Source: Stappia taiwanensis (GTDB lineage: Bacteria; Pseudomonadota; Alphaproteobacteria; Rhizobiales; Stappiaceae). From it: 64,000 nt of DNA. The stretch covers positions 1 through 64,000 of the forward strand of contig NZ_BMCR01000003.1 in the NCBI RefSeq assembly GCF_014635285.1, written 5' to 3'. Positions 1-7,787 of the stretch are shown piece after piece. The number at the start of each line of letters is the position of its first letter. The first letter of the stretch is position 1. The notes beneath the pieces are model-generated. The model worked only from the letters and a program-made list of their open reading frames with translations. It was not told where the DNA came from and searched no databases. The position numbers and the translations under genes are program-made.

Positions 1-290
1 TCGCCCCAGTCGCGCCACAGGTAATCGCAGGCCTTCAGATCGGCCGGCCGCGACGCGCCAATTCCCCGGTAGTCGTAGGTCAGAACATCGAAGCCCCGCC
101 CGGCCAGGAACTGGGCGTAGCGATGATAGTAGCGGGCCAGCACCCCGGTGGCCGGGTTGATGATCACCTGGCCGCAGCAGCCGTTATCAGTGCCCCGCCA
201 CAGATGGCCGCCGAGAACAACCCCGTCCTTGCAGGGAATCGTGATCTCTTCGCAGCCAATCGGTTTCAGGTGAAGGACATTGTCGTGCAT
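1..290 (-). CDS. Alpha/beta hydrolase, N-terminal part (runs off left edge)
   Basis: An open frame from ATG at 290 runs off the left edge, so only about 96 residues are visible. They fit the start of an alpha/beta hydrolase: an opening beta-strand region, then VIINPATGVLARYY around an oxyanion-type loop, then FDVLTYDYRGIGAS, the strand and loop that precede the nucleophile elbow. The catalytic Ser, Asp and His lie outside the window. It points the same way as the MaoC/FabG arm but is separated from it by a dyad-containing gap on the promoter side. Membership of the biosynthetic cluster is unproven. The substrate cannot be read from this fragment. Confidence 0.75.
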   Translation of the reverse strand, partial: MHDNVLHLKPIGCEEITIPCKDGVVLGGHLWRGTDNGCCGQVIINPATGVLARYYHRYAQFLAGRGFDVLTYDYRGIGASRPADLKACDYLWRDWG

Positions 291-320
291 GTCGGTCAGG
301 CTACGCCCACCCGCCCCTTT

Positions 321-344
321 AGTACATTCACTAGTGAGTATACT
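321..344. promoter_or_regulatory. 24-bp dyad upstream of the hydrolase, TetR-operator-like
   Basis: The core TCACTAGTGA (328-337) is a perfect 10-bp palindrome, flanked symmetrically by AGTA (321-324) and TACT (341-344). It sits 31-54 bp upstream of the hydrolase ATG at 290, where a repressor would block initiation. TetR-family operators often have this size and symmetry, but no TetR gene is visible in the window. Confidence 0.45.
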
Positions 345-429
345 TTTTCAGCGCGCAACCGGACATGCTGACCGTCCATGACGGTATGCCGCAGCAGGAA
401 CGAGCAAGCTCCGCCCGGTGCGCGGCAAG

Positions 430-888
430 TCAGGGCTGGGTGCGGCGTTGCATCACCAGTTTGGCGACCATCACCTGAACCGGTTCATCGCGCTGATTGA
501 GCGTCTTGATCCGCAACTTGACGATCCCGCGCTTCGGTGCGGATCGGGAGGGGATGGTTTCCAGCGCGGTGATGTCGAGCCTGAGGGTATCGCCAGGCAG
601 GACGGATTGAGGCCAGCGAAACTCCTCAAAGCCGGCGCCGACGATCCCGCCGGCGGGCCGGAAAGCGCTGCCGACGAGAAGGCGCATGGTCAGCGCCGCC
701 GTGTTCCAGCCACTGGCCACCAGCCGTCCGAAGAACGTATCGCGGGCGCGCTCATCGTTGAGATGAAACACTTGCGGATCGTATTGCGCGGCGAAGGTGA
801 CGATCTCTTCTTCGGTCACCGTGACGGATGGCGAACCGAAGGTCATGCCGGGGACGATCTCGTCGAGATAAAGCAGGGGTTCGCTCAT
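430..888 (-). CDS. MaoC-like (hot-dog fold) enoyl-acyl hydratase/dehydratase
   Basis: A 152-aa protein starting MSEPLLYLDEIVPGM at 888. Longer in-frame starts would run into the neighbouring SDR gene. It shows the MaoC pattern: a short N-terminal strand, FAAQYDPQVFHLNDERA near residues 32-48 with Asp and His at the hydratase active site (Y-D-P-x-x-x-H), and the FGRLVASGW segment. Family members hydrate or dehydrate (R)-3-hydroxyacyl thioesters. It lies 52 bp downstream of the FabG-like gene in the same operon, with a second dehydratase (FabZ-like) further upstream. It probably handles a beta-hydroxyacyl intermediate of the cluster's acyl chain. Which of the two dehydratases acts on which intermediate is unknown. 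Confidence 0.85.
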   Translation of the reverse strand: MSEPLLYLDEIVPGMTFGSPSVTVTEEEIVTFAAQYDPQVFHLNDERARDTFFGRLVASGWNTAALTMRLLVGSAFRPAGGIVGAGFEEFRWPQSVLPGDTLRLDITALETIPSRSAPKRGIVKLRIKTLNQRDEPVQVMVAKLVMQRRTQP

Positions 889-940
889 GCCACCTCCCGT
901 GGTTGCGTGTGTCCTTCGCCAGGTCTGGCCGGGCGCGGTG

Positions 941-1675
941 TCATCTTGCGAAGCCGCCATCGCAGCGGATGGTGGTCGACTGCACATAGCCCGGCTCGAG
1001 CAGGAACCGGACGGCTTGTGCGATTTCCTCCGGCTTGCCGATGCGCCTGAGGGCGGAGACATCCAGAAAGGGTTGAATCCGCTCCCGGGCGAGGGCGGCG
1101 GTCATGTCCGTTTCGATGAAGCCCGGGGCCACGGCATTGACGCCAATTCCCTTCGGGCCGAGCAATTCGCCAAGCCAGTGCGTGACGCCGATCAGCCCAC
1201 CCTTGCTGGCGCTGTAGGGAACCTGCCCGTCCGTGCCGTACACGCCCCCAAGCGAGGAGACCAGGACGATACGGCCCGCCGCCGATTGCTCCAGAAAGGG
1301 CAATGCGCCGAGGAGCAATCGCAAGGTTCCGGTCAGATTGGTCCGGATGACCGAGGAGATCTGATCCGCCTGCAAGGTGAAAAAGGGGCCATCCTTCGTC
1401 ATGCCCGCATTGCCGACCACGGCATCGATGCCGCCGAAACGGGCAGCGACGCGGGCCGGCAGCTCTCGCGTTTCCTGCGGGTCGGACATGTCGGCCTGAA
1501 ACACCTCCGCCTCGGCGCCGGCAGCTTGCACCGTCGCGGCGATCTGGTCGGCAGCACCGCGATCGCTGCGATAGCACAGGGCTAGCCGGTGGCCGCCTGC
1601 GGCCAGATGCTCGGCAATGGAGGCGCCAATGCCCCGGGAGGCACCGGTGATGAGAATGGTCGAGGGCGGGGTCAA
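941..1675 (-). CDS. 3-oxoacyl-ACP reductase (FabG-like SDR)
   Basis: A 244-aa classical short-chain dehydrogenase. The NADP-binding motif TGASRGIG is at about residues 11-18, followed by NAG (GNAGMTKDG), the catalytic Ser in LVSSLGG, YSASKGG with catalytic Tyr and Lys, and a C-terminal DGGF. It ketoreduces beta-ketoacyl-ACP. The best start is TTG at 1675, which overlaps the upstream stop as TTGA and puts the Rossmann strand in the usual place. The open frame extends further upstream, but that stretch overlaps the previous gene in another frame. All catalytic residues are present, unlike its partner at 1672-2385. Confidence 0.88.
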   Translation of the reverse strand: MTPPSTILITGASRGIGASIAEHLAAGGHRLALCYRSDRGAADQIAATVQAAGAEAEVFQADMSDPQETRELPARVAARFGGIDAVVGNAGMTKDGPFFTLQADQISSVIRTNLTGTLRLLLGALPFLEQSAAGRIVLVSSLGGVYGTDGQVPYSASKGGLIGVTHWLGELLGPKGIGVNAVAPGFIETDMTAALARERIQPFLDVSALRRIGKPEEIAQAVRFLLEPGYVQSTTIRCDGGFAR

Positions 1676-2385
1676 ATGCTCTGCTCCGTCAAACCGATGC
1701 CGACAGGAACGACCAGACCGGACATGGGAAGGTCTGCCTGAGCGAGCAGGCCGCACAAAAAGCCGGCAACCGAGGTCGCGGGCGACTTGCGAAACCGCGA
1801 GGCATAGACATTCGTGCGGTTGCGCGGGGTGCGCCACTGGTCCGCCGGAACCTGGTCGAATTCCAATTGAACCTCGAGGCAGTTGACGAGGACATCCATC
1901 CGGCGGATCTCCCGGGCAAAGCTCTTCACCGCGGCGCGCCGGGCCATCGTGTCGATGGGCGAGGTGGATATGGGAACAAGGTATCTGGCGCTTTGATCGG
2001 GGGTGATGACCCAGATCTGCCCGCCGCGATGGCGGGCGAGCAGGCGGCCGGCGGCCTGCAGCTGCATCAGGAACGACAGGAGTGCCGTTTCGTGAGCAAG
2101 CGCCAGCCGCTCGATGTCGTCGGCCGTGCGCGGCAGATCGTGCTCGATGGCGACCGGACCGAAGATGATCCGGTCGATGGGGGCTATCGACATGTCCCAG
2201 GCATCGAGCACGGCCACGGCAGACCCTTGCCGGTCGCCATCAGGGCGGCCGACAGGGGCTCCAGCGGGGGCGTGATCGCCAAGCTCATGGACGGCGACCG
2301 GCAGGCCGGATAGCTTCGCGCGAAGCGCGTCCATCAGGCTGTCGGGCTCGCCAATCAAGAGGACGCCGTTCATGCGCTTCGACAC
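1672..2385 (-). CDS. Degenerate SDR-like protein, probably catalytically inactive
   Basis: A 237-aa protein (GTG at 2385; ATG at 2373 is the alternative). Overall layout follows an SDR: an N-terminal Rossmann-like strand (GVLLIGEPDSLMDAL), a central strand GGQIWVI, and SPIDTMARRAAVKSFAREI, which aligns with the YxxxK helix region, followed by a VNCLEV strand. The glycine-rich cofactor motif is lost (GEPDS), and no Tyr-x-x-x-Lys pair is visible. It is translationally coupled to the intact ketoreductase (TTGA overlap) and lies 9 nt after the ACP stop. I infer a non-catalytic partner, for example a heterodimer subunit of the reductase. The family assignment is by pattern only. Confidence 0.6.
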   Translation of the reverse strand: MSKRMNGVLLIGEPDSLMDALRAKLSGLPVAVHELGDHAPAGAPVGRPDGDRQGSAVAVLDAWDMSIAPIDRIIFGPVAIEHDLPRTADDIERLALAHETALLSFLMQLQAAGRLLARHRGGQIWVITPDQSARYLVPISTSPIDTMARRAAVKSFAREIRRMDVLVNCLEVQLEFDQVPADQWRTPRNRTNVYASRFRKSPATSVAGFLCGLLAQADLPMSGLVVPVGIGLTEQSI

Positions 2386-2394
2386 CTGCGAGGT

Positions 2395-2700
2395 CTATTG
2401 TGCCGGGGCGGCGTCTTGCGGCACGCGCCGCGTCACGTAATCGGCAAGCGTGCCGATGGTGGCGCAGGTCTCCCGCAGCTCTTCGGGAGTCAGGTCCTGC
2501 CGGGGAAGCGAGAACTGCCGTTCGACGCCCACGACCAGTTCCAGCGTATCGACGGAGTCGAGCGAGAGCGGCGGCTCGCTCAAGGCGGTCGCCTCATTGA
2601 GATCCTTGAGTTCGATGCCGCTTGCGCCGAGATCGAGGCGCTCGATCAGAAGGTCCTTGCAGATGAAATCGACGATCTGGTCCCTGGTAATCGCAGTCAT
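2395..2700 (-). CDS. Acyl carrier protein
   Basis: A 101-aa carrier protein from ATG at 2700, preceded by a good ribosome site (GGAG, 8 nt upstream). The phosphopantetheine serine sits in PLSLDSVDTLELV, a clear DSxD/E-L motif, in a mostly helical protein of ACP size. The N-terminal TAITRDQIVDFICKDL matches helix 1. It lies between the FabZ-like dehydratase and the SDR pair, so it is likely the carrier for acyl-chain processing in this arm. The cluster has two further carrier proteins (6343-6600 and 19198-19464) with divergent attachment motifs, which implies separate jobs. The C-terminal tail (RVPQDAAPAQ) is unstructured. Confidence 0.9.
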   Translation of the reverse strand: MTAITRDQIVDFICKDLLIERLDLGASGIELKDLNEATALSEPPLSLDSVDTLELVVGVERQFSLPRQDLTPEELRETCATIGTLADYVTRRVPQDAAPAQ

Positions 2701-2802
2701 ATCGGTTGCTCCGTCTTGGTTCGGATCCTGAATGGTGCCGCGCGACGCTCCGTGCTCTGGCAACAATGTCGGCACCAATGTCGAGGCGTACGGCCTGGCT
2801 CG

Positions 2803-3282
2803 TTAGTCCGCCCACCAGAGTGTCAGTTCGGCGCGCATGCACAGAACGGACCCCCGTCGGATCGACGTCTTGAAGGAAAAGAAGCTGCCCGGGCCGGCAT
2901 TCCCTTGCGGGCCGGGATCACGCGTCAGCCGTGCCTGTGCGACCACGGTTTCACCCGGCAGCACCGGCGCCTTGAAGGCGGCATTGCCGGAGCCGACGAG
3001 ATAGGCCTTGACCGTCTTGCCGGCGCGCAAGCCCAGCAGCACGTTCGAGGTCTGGGCAGCCATTTCCAGAAGAAGCACCCCCGGGACAATCGGGTCCCCC
3101 GGAAAGTGACCGGCAAAGAACCAGTTTCCTTCATCGAACCGGTGGGTTCCGCGTGCGGTCAGGAGTTCGCTGTCGGCCTCCACATGGTCGACGAAGAGAA
3201 AAGGGTCCCGGTGGGCAAGCAGGTTTTTCACAGAAGCGGCGGACGCAGTGTCGGTCACGGTCCCGGTCTCGGGGGTAAGCAT
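2803..3282 (-). CDS. 3-hydroxyacyl-ACP dehydratase (FabZ/FabA-like hot-dog)
   Basis: About 159 aa, starting at ATG 3282, which has GGAG 6 nt upstream; ATG 3303 is possible. The FabZ active-site signature is intact: the catalytic His in GHFPGDP and the catalytic Glu in VPGVLLLEMAAQ. An earlier LLAHRDPFLFVDHV segment matches the FabZ substrate strand. It dehydrates (R)-3-hydroxyacyl-ACP to the trans-2-enoyl thioester. It lies in the minus-strand operon with an ACP, FabG-like and MaoC genes, which together with the KS/KS-beta pair across the divergent promoter make a nearly complete type II chain-building set. Confidence 0.9.
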   Translation of the reverse strand: MLTPETGTVTDTASAASVKNLLAHRDPFLFVDHVEADSELLTARGTHRFDEGNWFFAGHFPGDPIVPGVLLLEMAAQTSNVLLGLRAGKTVKAYLVGSGNAAFKAPVLPGETVVAQARLTRDPGPQGNAGPGSFFSFKTSIRRGSVLCMRAELTLWWAD

Positions 3283-3329
3283 CTGGCTCTCCGAATGTCT
3301 CATGCGTCCGCCGTTCCTCGTCTCGGGCC

Positions 3330-4550
3330 TCAGTTCTTCGCGGTTTCCTTCTGCTCGATGACCTCCCAGCCGTCGGTCATCGCCTTCACCAGGACAAAGT
3401 CCTTGTCGGATTCGCCCTCATTGGTCCGGGCAATGGGGCCGAGAAGGCCGTCGACCAGGTTGAGCTTCTGGATGCCCCGGCGGATCTTCTCGCGATCCTC
3501 GGCGACGGTTTCCGGCTTTGCCTCAACGCCCTCGTTTTCGATTGCCTGCTTGATCGCGTACATGTTTTCCCAGGCCGCCATGCTGTGAAGATCCGCATAG
3601 CCGCCGAACTGCGCCGTGGCGGCGGCCGCCGCGCGGGCGATATCGTTGATCGGGGCGAAGCTGGTCGGCACGATCATTCCGGCGGCCTGCGCGCCGCAGT
3701 CCTCGATCAACTGAGGGGTGGTGAGGCTGGTCAGCCCGATGACCGCAGGCGGGTTATAGTTCTGGCGCTCCATCTCGCGCAGCACGCCGCAGGCGGAGAA
3801 CGGGTGGGCGGAGATCACGACGATATCCGCATTCACGGCGGCCATTTCCTTGACCTGTTCGACGAAGTCCACATCGTCGACCAGCCACTTGGCCTGACCC
3901 TTCACCTCATAGCCGGCGAGCCCGGCGCGCTCCTTGATGATGTTGTACCAGGTCTGGTTGGAGTGAACGAAGTTCTCCTCAACGCCGGCGTAGACGGTCT
4001 TCAGCTCGGCGTTCTCCTGGCGCATCCACGCCCAGAGCGCGTCGTACATCTGGATCTCGTCGGGGATGTTGCGGAACGCCCAGTCGGAAATCCCGGCAAG
4101 ACCCTTGCGCATCGCCACATCGGCGAAAACCGGGATCCGGTGGCCGGTGTCGCTGTCATCGCCGGCCTGTTTCTGCAGACTTTCGAACACCGGCTTCAAC
4201 ACCGAGGAGCAGGTGGTGCCGATGACCGCCAGCCAATCTTCCTCTGCGAAAGACCCCAGCGTCGCAACGCCCAGTTCCGAGTCGCAGCGATCGTCCCGAT
4301 ACTCGATCTCGATGCGCGCCCGTGTGCCATCGGCCAGGCGAACCCCGCCGGCGCGATTGATGAGCGATCCGGCGGCGCGCATGGCGGCTTCACTGTTGTC
4401 GCCAAAGGGTTTCAGAACGCCGGACTTCGCGCCGAAGCCGCCGATCTTCACGACCCGATCGGCAGACCAGGCCGGCTGCGCACAAAGCATGGCGGCTGCG
4501 AGTCCGACAACTGCCCCCGTACAGGACTTCACTGCAGAGATCGTGATCAT
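3330..4550 (-). CDS. Periplasmic binding protein, LivJ-type (peripla_BP_6), orphan
   Basis: A 406-aa protein with a Sec signal peptide (hydrophobic stretch about residues 10-29, cleavage near AWSA-D). The mature part starts VVKIGGFGAKSGVLKPFG, the usual opening of branched-chain amino acid/amide binding proteins, and contains VIGTTCSSVLKPV and DIVVISAHPFSACG, typical of the two-lobe fold. No permease or ATPase of the Liv type is nearby. It is the first gene of the minus-strand arm, so it is probably transcribed with the FabZ-ACP-SDR-MaoC genes. Possible roles are sensing or scavenging a precursor, or binding the product in the periplasm; none is shown by sequence. Confidence 0.85.
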   Translation of the reverse strand: MITISAVKSCTGAVVGLAAAMLCAQPAWSADRVVKIGGFGAKSGVLKPFGDNSEAAMRAAGSLINRAGGVRLADGTRARIEIEYRDDRCDSELGVATLGSFAEEDWLAVIGTTCSSVLKPVFESLQKQAGDDSDTGHRIPVFADVAMRKGLAGISDWAFRNIPDEIQMYDALWAWMRQENAELKTVYAGVEENFVHSNQTWYNIIKERAGLAGYEVKGQAKWLVDDVDFVEQVKEMAAVNADIVVISAHPFSACGVLREMERQNYNPPAVIGLTSLTTPQLIEDCGAQAAGMIVPTSFAPINDIARAAAAATAQFGGYADLHSMAAWENMYAIKQAIENEGVEAKPETVAEDREKIRRGIQKLNLVDGLLGPIARTNEGESDKDFVLVKAMTDGWEVIEQKETAKN

Positions 4551-4601
4551 TGCTAAGCCTCTATTTTAAGGTTCACCCTTCGGGACTGAAATAGAATCAA
4601 T

Positions 4602-4631
4602 GCAAATCAAATAATACATAATCTGATTTGC
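4602..4631. promoter_or_regulatory. Inverted repeat in the divergent promoter region
   Basis: GCAAATCA (4602-4609) and TGATTTGC (4624-4631) form perfect 8-bp arms around a 14-nt AT-rich spacer. The site lies in the markedly AT-rich gap between the binding-protein gene (start 4550) and the exporter gene (start 4842), about 52 bp upstream of the minus-strand arm. It is a plausible operator for that arm. The motif CGTAGGTAAT (4661-4670) in the same gap recurs at 13107-13116. Confidence 0.45.
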
Positions 4632-4701
4632 GTATTTGGTGATGAGTTAAATCGTAATAGCGTAGGTAATGAAGAATCATGTATATGGTAAATTAGATCA
4701 A

Positions 4702-4740
4702 CTACCCTTTATGGTAGTAGGGATTGTCAATTAATATAAA
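4702..4740 (+). promoter_or_regulatory. Lux-box-like element with -10 box, promoter of the exporter-PKS arm
   Basis: CTACCCTTTATGGTAG (4702-4717) is a CT-N12-AG palindrome with 6-bp arms when the flanking A and T are included (4701-4718). This is the layout of lux/las boxes bound by LuxR-type regulators. TATAAA (4735-4740) follows at a distance that would put the box over the -35 position. A related element lies at 13047-13062 upstream of the hydrazine operon, and a LuxR-type HTH gene is in the cluster. Binding is inferred. Confidence 0.5.
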
Positions 4741-4841
4741 GAACTAGTGGATTTGCTACTATTGTTGGTAGTTGTCCGTCCTGTTTCCCTGATCAATTCT
4801 CTCAGCGATTTTCTATTTCGCAATTGCACCCTGGAGGGGTC

Positions 4842-6350
4842 ATGCCCGGCGTGCCCAAAGACACGGCCCCTGAACCGGGCGCCAACCACGATGCCCGCTC
4901 CGGTCCCGGGACCGGAGCCGTTTCCACGCAAGGGTCGCTCTGGATGCTTGCGGTCATTCTGTGCGGGCAGGCTCTGGCCGCCATGGATACGGCGATCGTC
5001 AACGTCGCGGCGCCGACCCTGCAGGCCGAACTCGGCCTGTCCGGCGCCTCCTTGCAACTGACCGTTGCCGGCTATGGCCTGGCCTATGCGTCCTTTCTGA
5101 TCACGGCGGCGCGGCTTGGGGATCTTTACGGCTACCGCCGCCTGTTCATGCTTGGCGTGACGGTTTTCACGATCTCGTCGCTGGTGTGCGGCACGGCCCA
5201 GACCGCTGGCGTCCTGATCGTCGGCCGCATCCTGCAGGGGCTTGGCGCGGCGCTTCTGGTGCCGCAAGTTCTCTCCCTGATCCAGCTGAGCTACAGCGGG
5301 GCCGCGAAGGCGCGCGCCGTCGGGCTCTACTCCATGATCCTGGGGCTGGGGGCCGCGGCCGGTCAGCTTCTGGGCGGGGTTATCGTCGACGTCGACCTGT
5401 GGTCGCTGAGCTGGCGCCCGGCGTTTTTGGTCAATATTCCCGTTGGCGTCGCGCTCATCGGTCTGGCGCTGTTTTTTCTGCCAAGGATTGTCGAGCGCCG
5501 ACGGGTCAGGCTCGATCTGGTCGGGGTGCTGGCGATCACCGGCGTTGCCCTCTGCGTGCTGATTCCGCTGACCTTCGGTCGGGAGTTCGGCTGGCCGCTC
5601 TGGTCGCTCGCGATGATCGGCGTCGGGCTGCTCGCACTCGTTGCCTTCTGGCGCTACGAGCAGGCGCTGTCGGGCCGGGGCGGCGCGCCGCTTCTCGACC
5701 CTGCCTTGCTGACCGTGCGGGGTGTGCCTCAGGGGCTGGGGATCGTCGCTGTCGGCTTCATCGGATACGGCGGCTGGCTTCTCACCGTTGCCCTTTATCT
5801 GCAGGTGGGCCTGGGCTTCAGCCCGTTGGTCTCCGGGGTGACCTTCGGTGCCTATGCGGCCGGCTTCGGAGTGTGGAACCTGTTCTGGTCGCGCCTGCCG
5901 GACCGGATCGTCGCCCATGCGCCGTCGGTGGCCCTGGCGACCTTGCTGTGTGCCAGTCTGGCATTCGGGTTTCTGGTCTCCGATGGCTGGTGGCATCCGG
6001 TCCTGGGGCCGCTTCTTCTGTTTGCCGCCGGCAGCGGTCATGGCCTGAGCTTCGGCACCAGCGTGCACCGCATGACCGCCGTCATCCCGTCTTCGTTCGC
6101 GGCGTCGCTGAGCGGCCTCGTCACCAGTTGCTCCCAGTTTTCCATCGTCACCGGAACCGCGCTCCTGGGCAGCGTCTATTTCGCGGTCGCAGCCAGCGTT
6201 CCGGACGGCGAAAACGGGTCTGGCGCGGGGATGGGCGCTGTGGCGTTCGCGGTCGCCATTGGCGCGGGGCTCGGCCTCATTCTCTCGGCCCGGCTGCCGT
6301 CCACTTCCTTGATTTCACAGATTAAAAGCGCGAGGCCCTCGGATGGTTGA
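4842..6350 (+). CDS. MFS drug exporter, DHA2 (14-TM EmrB/QacA) family
   Basis: A 502-aa membrane protein. ATG at 4842 is chosen because GGAGGGG lies directly upstream; the frame is also open from a TTG at 4824. Motif A-like LGDLYGYRRLFMLG follows TM2, and TM1 has DTAIVNVAAPTLQ, characteristic of the DHA2 group. The length fits 14 segments. It is the first gene of the plus-strand arm, overlapping the ACP gene by 8 bp (ATGGTTGA), so it is co-translated with the biosynthetic genes. The likely job is proton-driven export of the cluster product, which may also give self-resistance. Confidence 0.9.
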   Translation: MPGVPKDTAPEPGANHDARSGPGTGAVSTQGSLWMLAVILCGQALAAMDTAIVNVAAPTLQAELGLSGASLQLTVAGYGLAYASFLITAARLGDLYGYRRLFMLGVTVFTISSLVCGTAQTAGVLIVGRILQGLGAALLVPQVLSLIQLSYSGAAKARAVGLYSMILGLGAAAGQLLGGVIVDVDLWSLSWRPAFLVNIPVGVALIGLALFFLPRIVERRRVRLDLVGVLAITGVALCVLIPLTFGREFGWPLWSLAMIGVGLLALVAFWRYEQALSGRGGAPLLDPALLTVRGVPQGLGIVAVGFIGYGGWLLTVALYLQVGLGFSPLVSGVTFGAYAAGFGVWNLFWSRLPDRIVAHAPSVALATLLCASLAFGFLVSDGWWHPVLGPLLLFAAGSGHGLSFGTSVHRMTAVIPSSFAASLSGLVTSCSQFSIVTGTALLGSVYFAVAASVPDGENGSGAGMGAVAFAVAIGAGLGLILSARLPSTSLISQIKSARPSDG

Positions 6351-6600
6351 GAACTCAAACGCAGAAATTGTCGATGACCTTCGTCATCTGATAGCACAGA
6401 TCATCCATCTGGAGCCCGACGCGATGGAAGCGGGGCAGCCGCTGCGCGACTACGGCATCACCTCCATCGAGTTGATCGATTTCATCAGGCGGATCGAGCG
6501 TCGCTACTCCATTTCGTTTCAGCCCGATGCGCTGAAAGAGATCACGCTGAATGCGCTCGCCGAGAATGTTCATCTGGCAATGGACGGGCAGATGCAATGA
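6343..6600 (+). CDS. Acyl carrier protein (DYGITSIEL attachment motif)
   Basis: An 85-aa helical protein. The phosphopantetheine site is in DYGITSIELIDFI, with Ser followed by Ile-Glu-Leu in place of the common DSL; such variants occur in carriers of discrete PKS systems. It overlaps the exporter gene upstream by 8 bp and the ketosynthase downstream by 4 bp (ATGA), so it is the natural carrier partner of the KS/KS-beta pair. The N-terminus NAEIVDDLRHLIAQIIHLEP matches ACP helix 1. Confidence 0.88.
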   Translation: MVENSNAEIVDDLRHLIAQIIHLEPDAMEAGQPLRDYGITSIELIDFIRRIERRYSISFQPDALKEITLNALAENVHLAMDGQMQ

Positions 6601-7787
6601 CAGCGATTGCGATCACCGGCTCAAGCGTTTTCTCGCCAAATGGATCGACCGATCAGGGGTTCTGGGAAAGCCTGGTGGATGGCGCCGACCGGCGCGGTCC
6701 CTGGCCTCATCGGGCGCTCGAGATCTATCCGGTCGACAATGTCATCGCCATTCCGGAAGCGACCTGGGCGACGCTATCGGACGCTCATGGGACGACCCGC
6801 TCCAAACGGATGGCTGACTTTCTCGCGCGCGGTGCCTTGCGGGATGCCGGCCTGCCGGTTGACGGGGCCGGGCGTGTCGGATGCGCTCTGGGCACCACAA
6901 CCGCCTGCGCGGAGCTGATGGAACTGGCAACCCTGGGGGCGGCGGACGAAGGCGCCACCGGCGCGCACCAGAGTGCGGATCTGGTGCCCCGCGAGGGGCT
7001 TTCCTGGCAGGGGCCAACCTTGACCCTGTCGACGGCCTGCTCTTCCGGGCTGCTGGCGCCGGCGCTGGCGGCGGACATGATCAAATCCGGCGAGGCCGAG
7101 GCCATGGTGGCCGGCGGCATGGACGTTCTGCTGGAATACACAATCTGCGGCTTCAATTCGCTGCGGGTGGCGACGCAGGAGACCTGCCGCCCCTTCAGCA
7201 GCGAGCGCAAGGGGGTCATCCTCTCCGAAGGCGGGGCTTGTTTCTGTCTGGAGCCGGTCGAGGCCGCGCAAGTCCGACAGGCCCCGATACAGGCCGTCAT
7301 TCTTGGCTACGGCATCAGCTGCGATGGCGGCCATCCGACCGCGCCCAGTGTTGCCGGAATCGGGCGCGCCATTCGTCAGGCGCTGGCCTCGGCGCAGGTG
7401 TCGCCCGTGGAAATCTCCGGCGTCATCGCCCATGGCACGGGCACGCCGACCAATGACAAGGTCGAGATCGAGGCGATGCGCGATGTCTTCGGCGATGTCC
7501 CGCTTCCTCCTGTCACCTCGGTCAAGAGCGCCATCGGCCATGCACAGGGCGGCGCGGGCGCGATCTCCCTTTTGGCGGCGCTGCTCAGCCTGAAACACGG
7601 CGAACTTCCCGGCATCACGCATCTGGGCGAGGTCGATCCGGCGCTCGGCGCGGTATCGGTGTCGGCACGGCCGATGCCGCTTGAAGGCACCTGCCTGATG
7701 GTCAACGCCTTCGGGTTCGGCGGCAACAACTGCGTGATGATTGTCGCCGATGAACGGTTCCTCGCAACCCGGAGGCAACTGGGATGA
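6597..7787 (+). CDS. Beta-ketoacyl-ACP synthase, KS-alpha (FabF-like)
   Basis: A 396-aa condensing enzyme with a full Cys-His-His triad: the Cys in LSTACSSG (near residue 149), the first His in IAHGTGTPTNDKVE, and the second in SAIGHAQGGAGA. A C-terminal GFGGNN loop is present. The protein extends acyl-ACP with malonyl-ACP. It is sandwiched between its ACP and a KS-beta-like gene with 4-bp overlaps on both sides, the classic minimal type II PKS order. No acyltransferase is encoded nearby, so malonyl loading would rely on the housekeeping FabD. Chain length and starter are not predictable. Confidence 0.92.
   Translation: MTAIAITGSSVFSPNGSTDQGFWESLVDGADRRGPWPHRALEIYPVDNVIAIPEATWATLSDAHGTTRSKRMADFLARGALRDAGLPVDGAGRVGCALGTTTACAELMELATLGAADEGATGAHQSADLVPREGLSWQGPTLTLSTACSSGLLAPALAADMIKSGEAEAMVAGGMDVLLEYTICGFNSLRVATQETCRPFSSERKGVILSEGGACFCLEPVEAAQVRQAPIQAVILGYGISCDGGHPTAPSVAGIGRAIRQALASAQVSPVEISGVIAHGTGTPTNDKVEIEAMRDVFGDVPLPPVTSVKSAIGHAQGGAGAISLLAALLSLKHGELPGITHLGEVDPALGAVSVSARPMPLEGTCLMVNAFGFGGNNCVMIVADERFLATRRQLG

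Noticed and set aside
2398-3588. 396-aa plus-strand open frame opposite the ACP and FabZ genes
   Set aside because: It lies wholly opposite well-supported genes, has an Arg/Gly-biased composition and shows no domain. High-GC DNA produces many such shadows.
4731-6068. 445-aa minus-strand open frame opposite the DHA2 exporter
   Set aside because: Arg/Gln/Asp-rich composition with no motif. The exporter on the other strand has clear transmembrane and MFS signatures.
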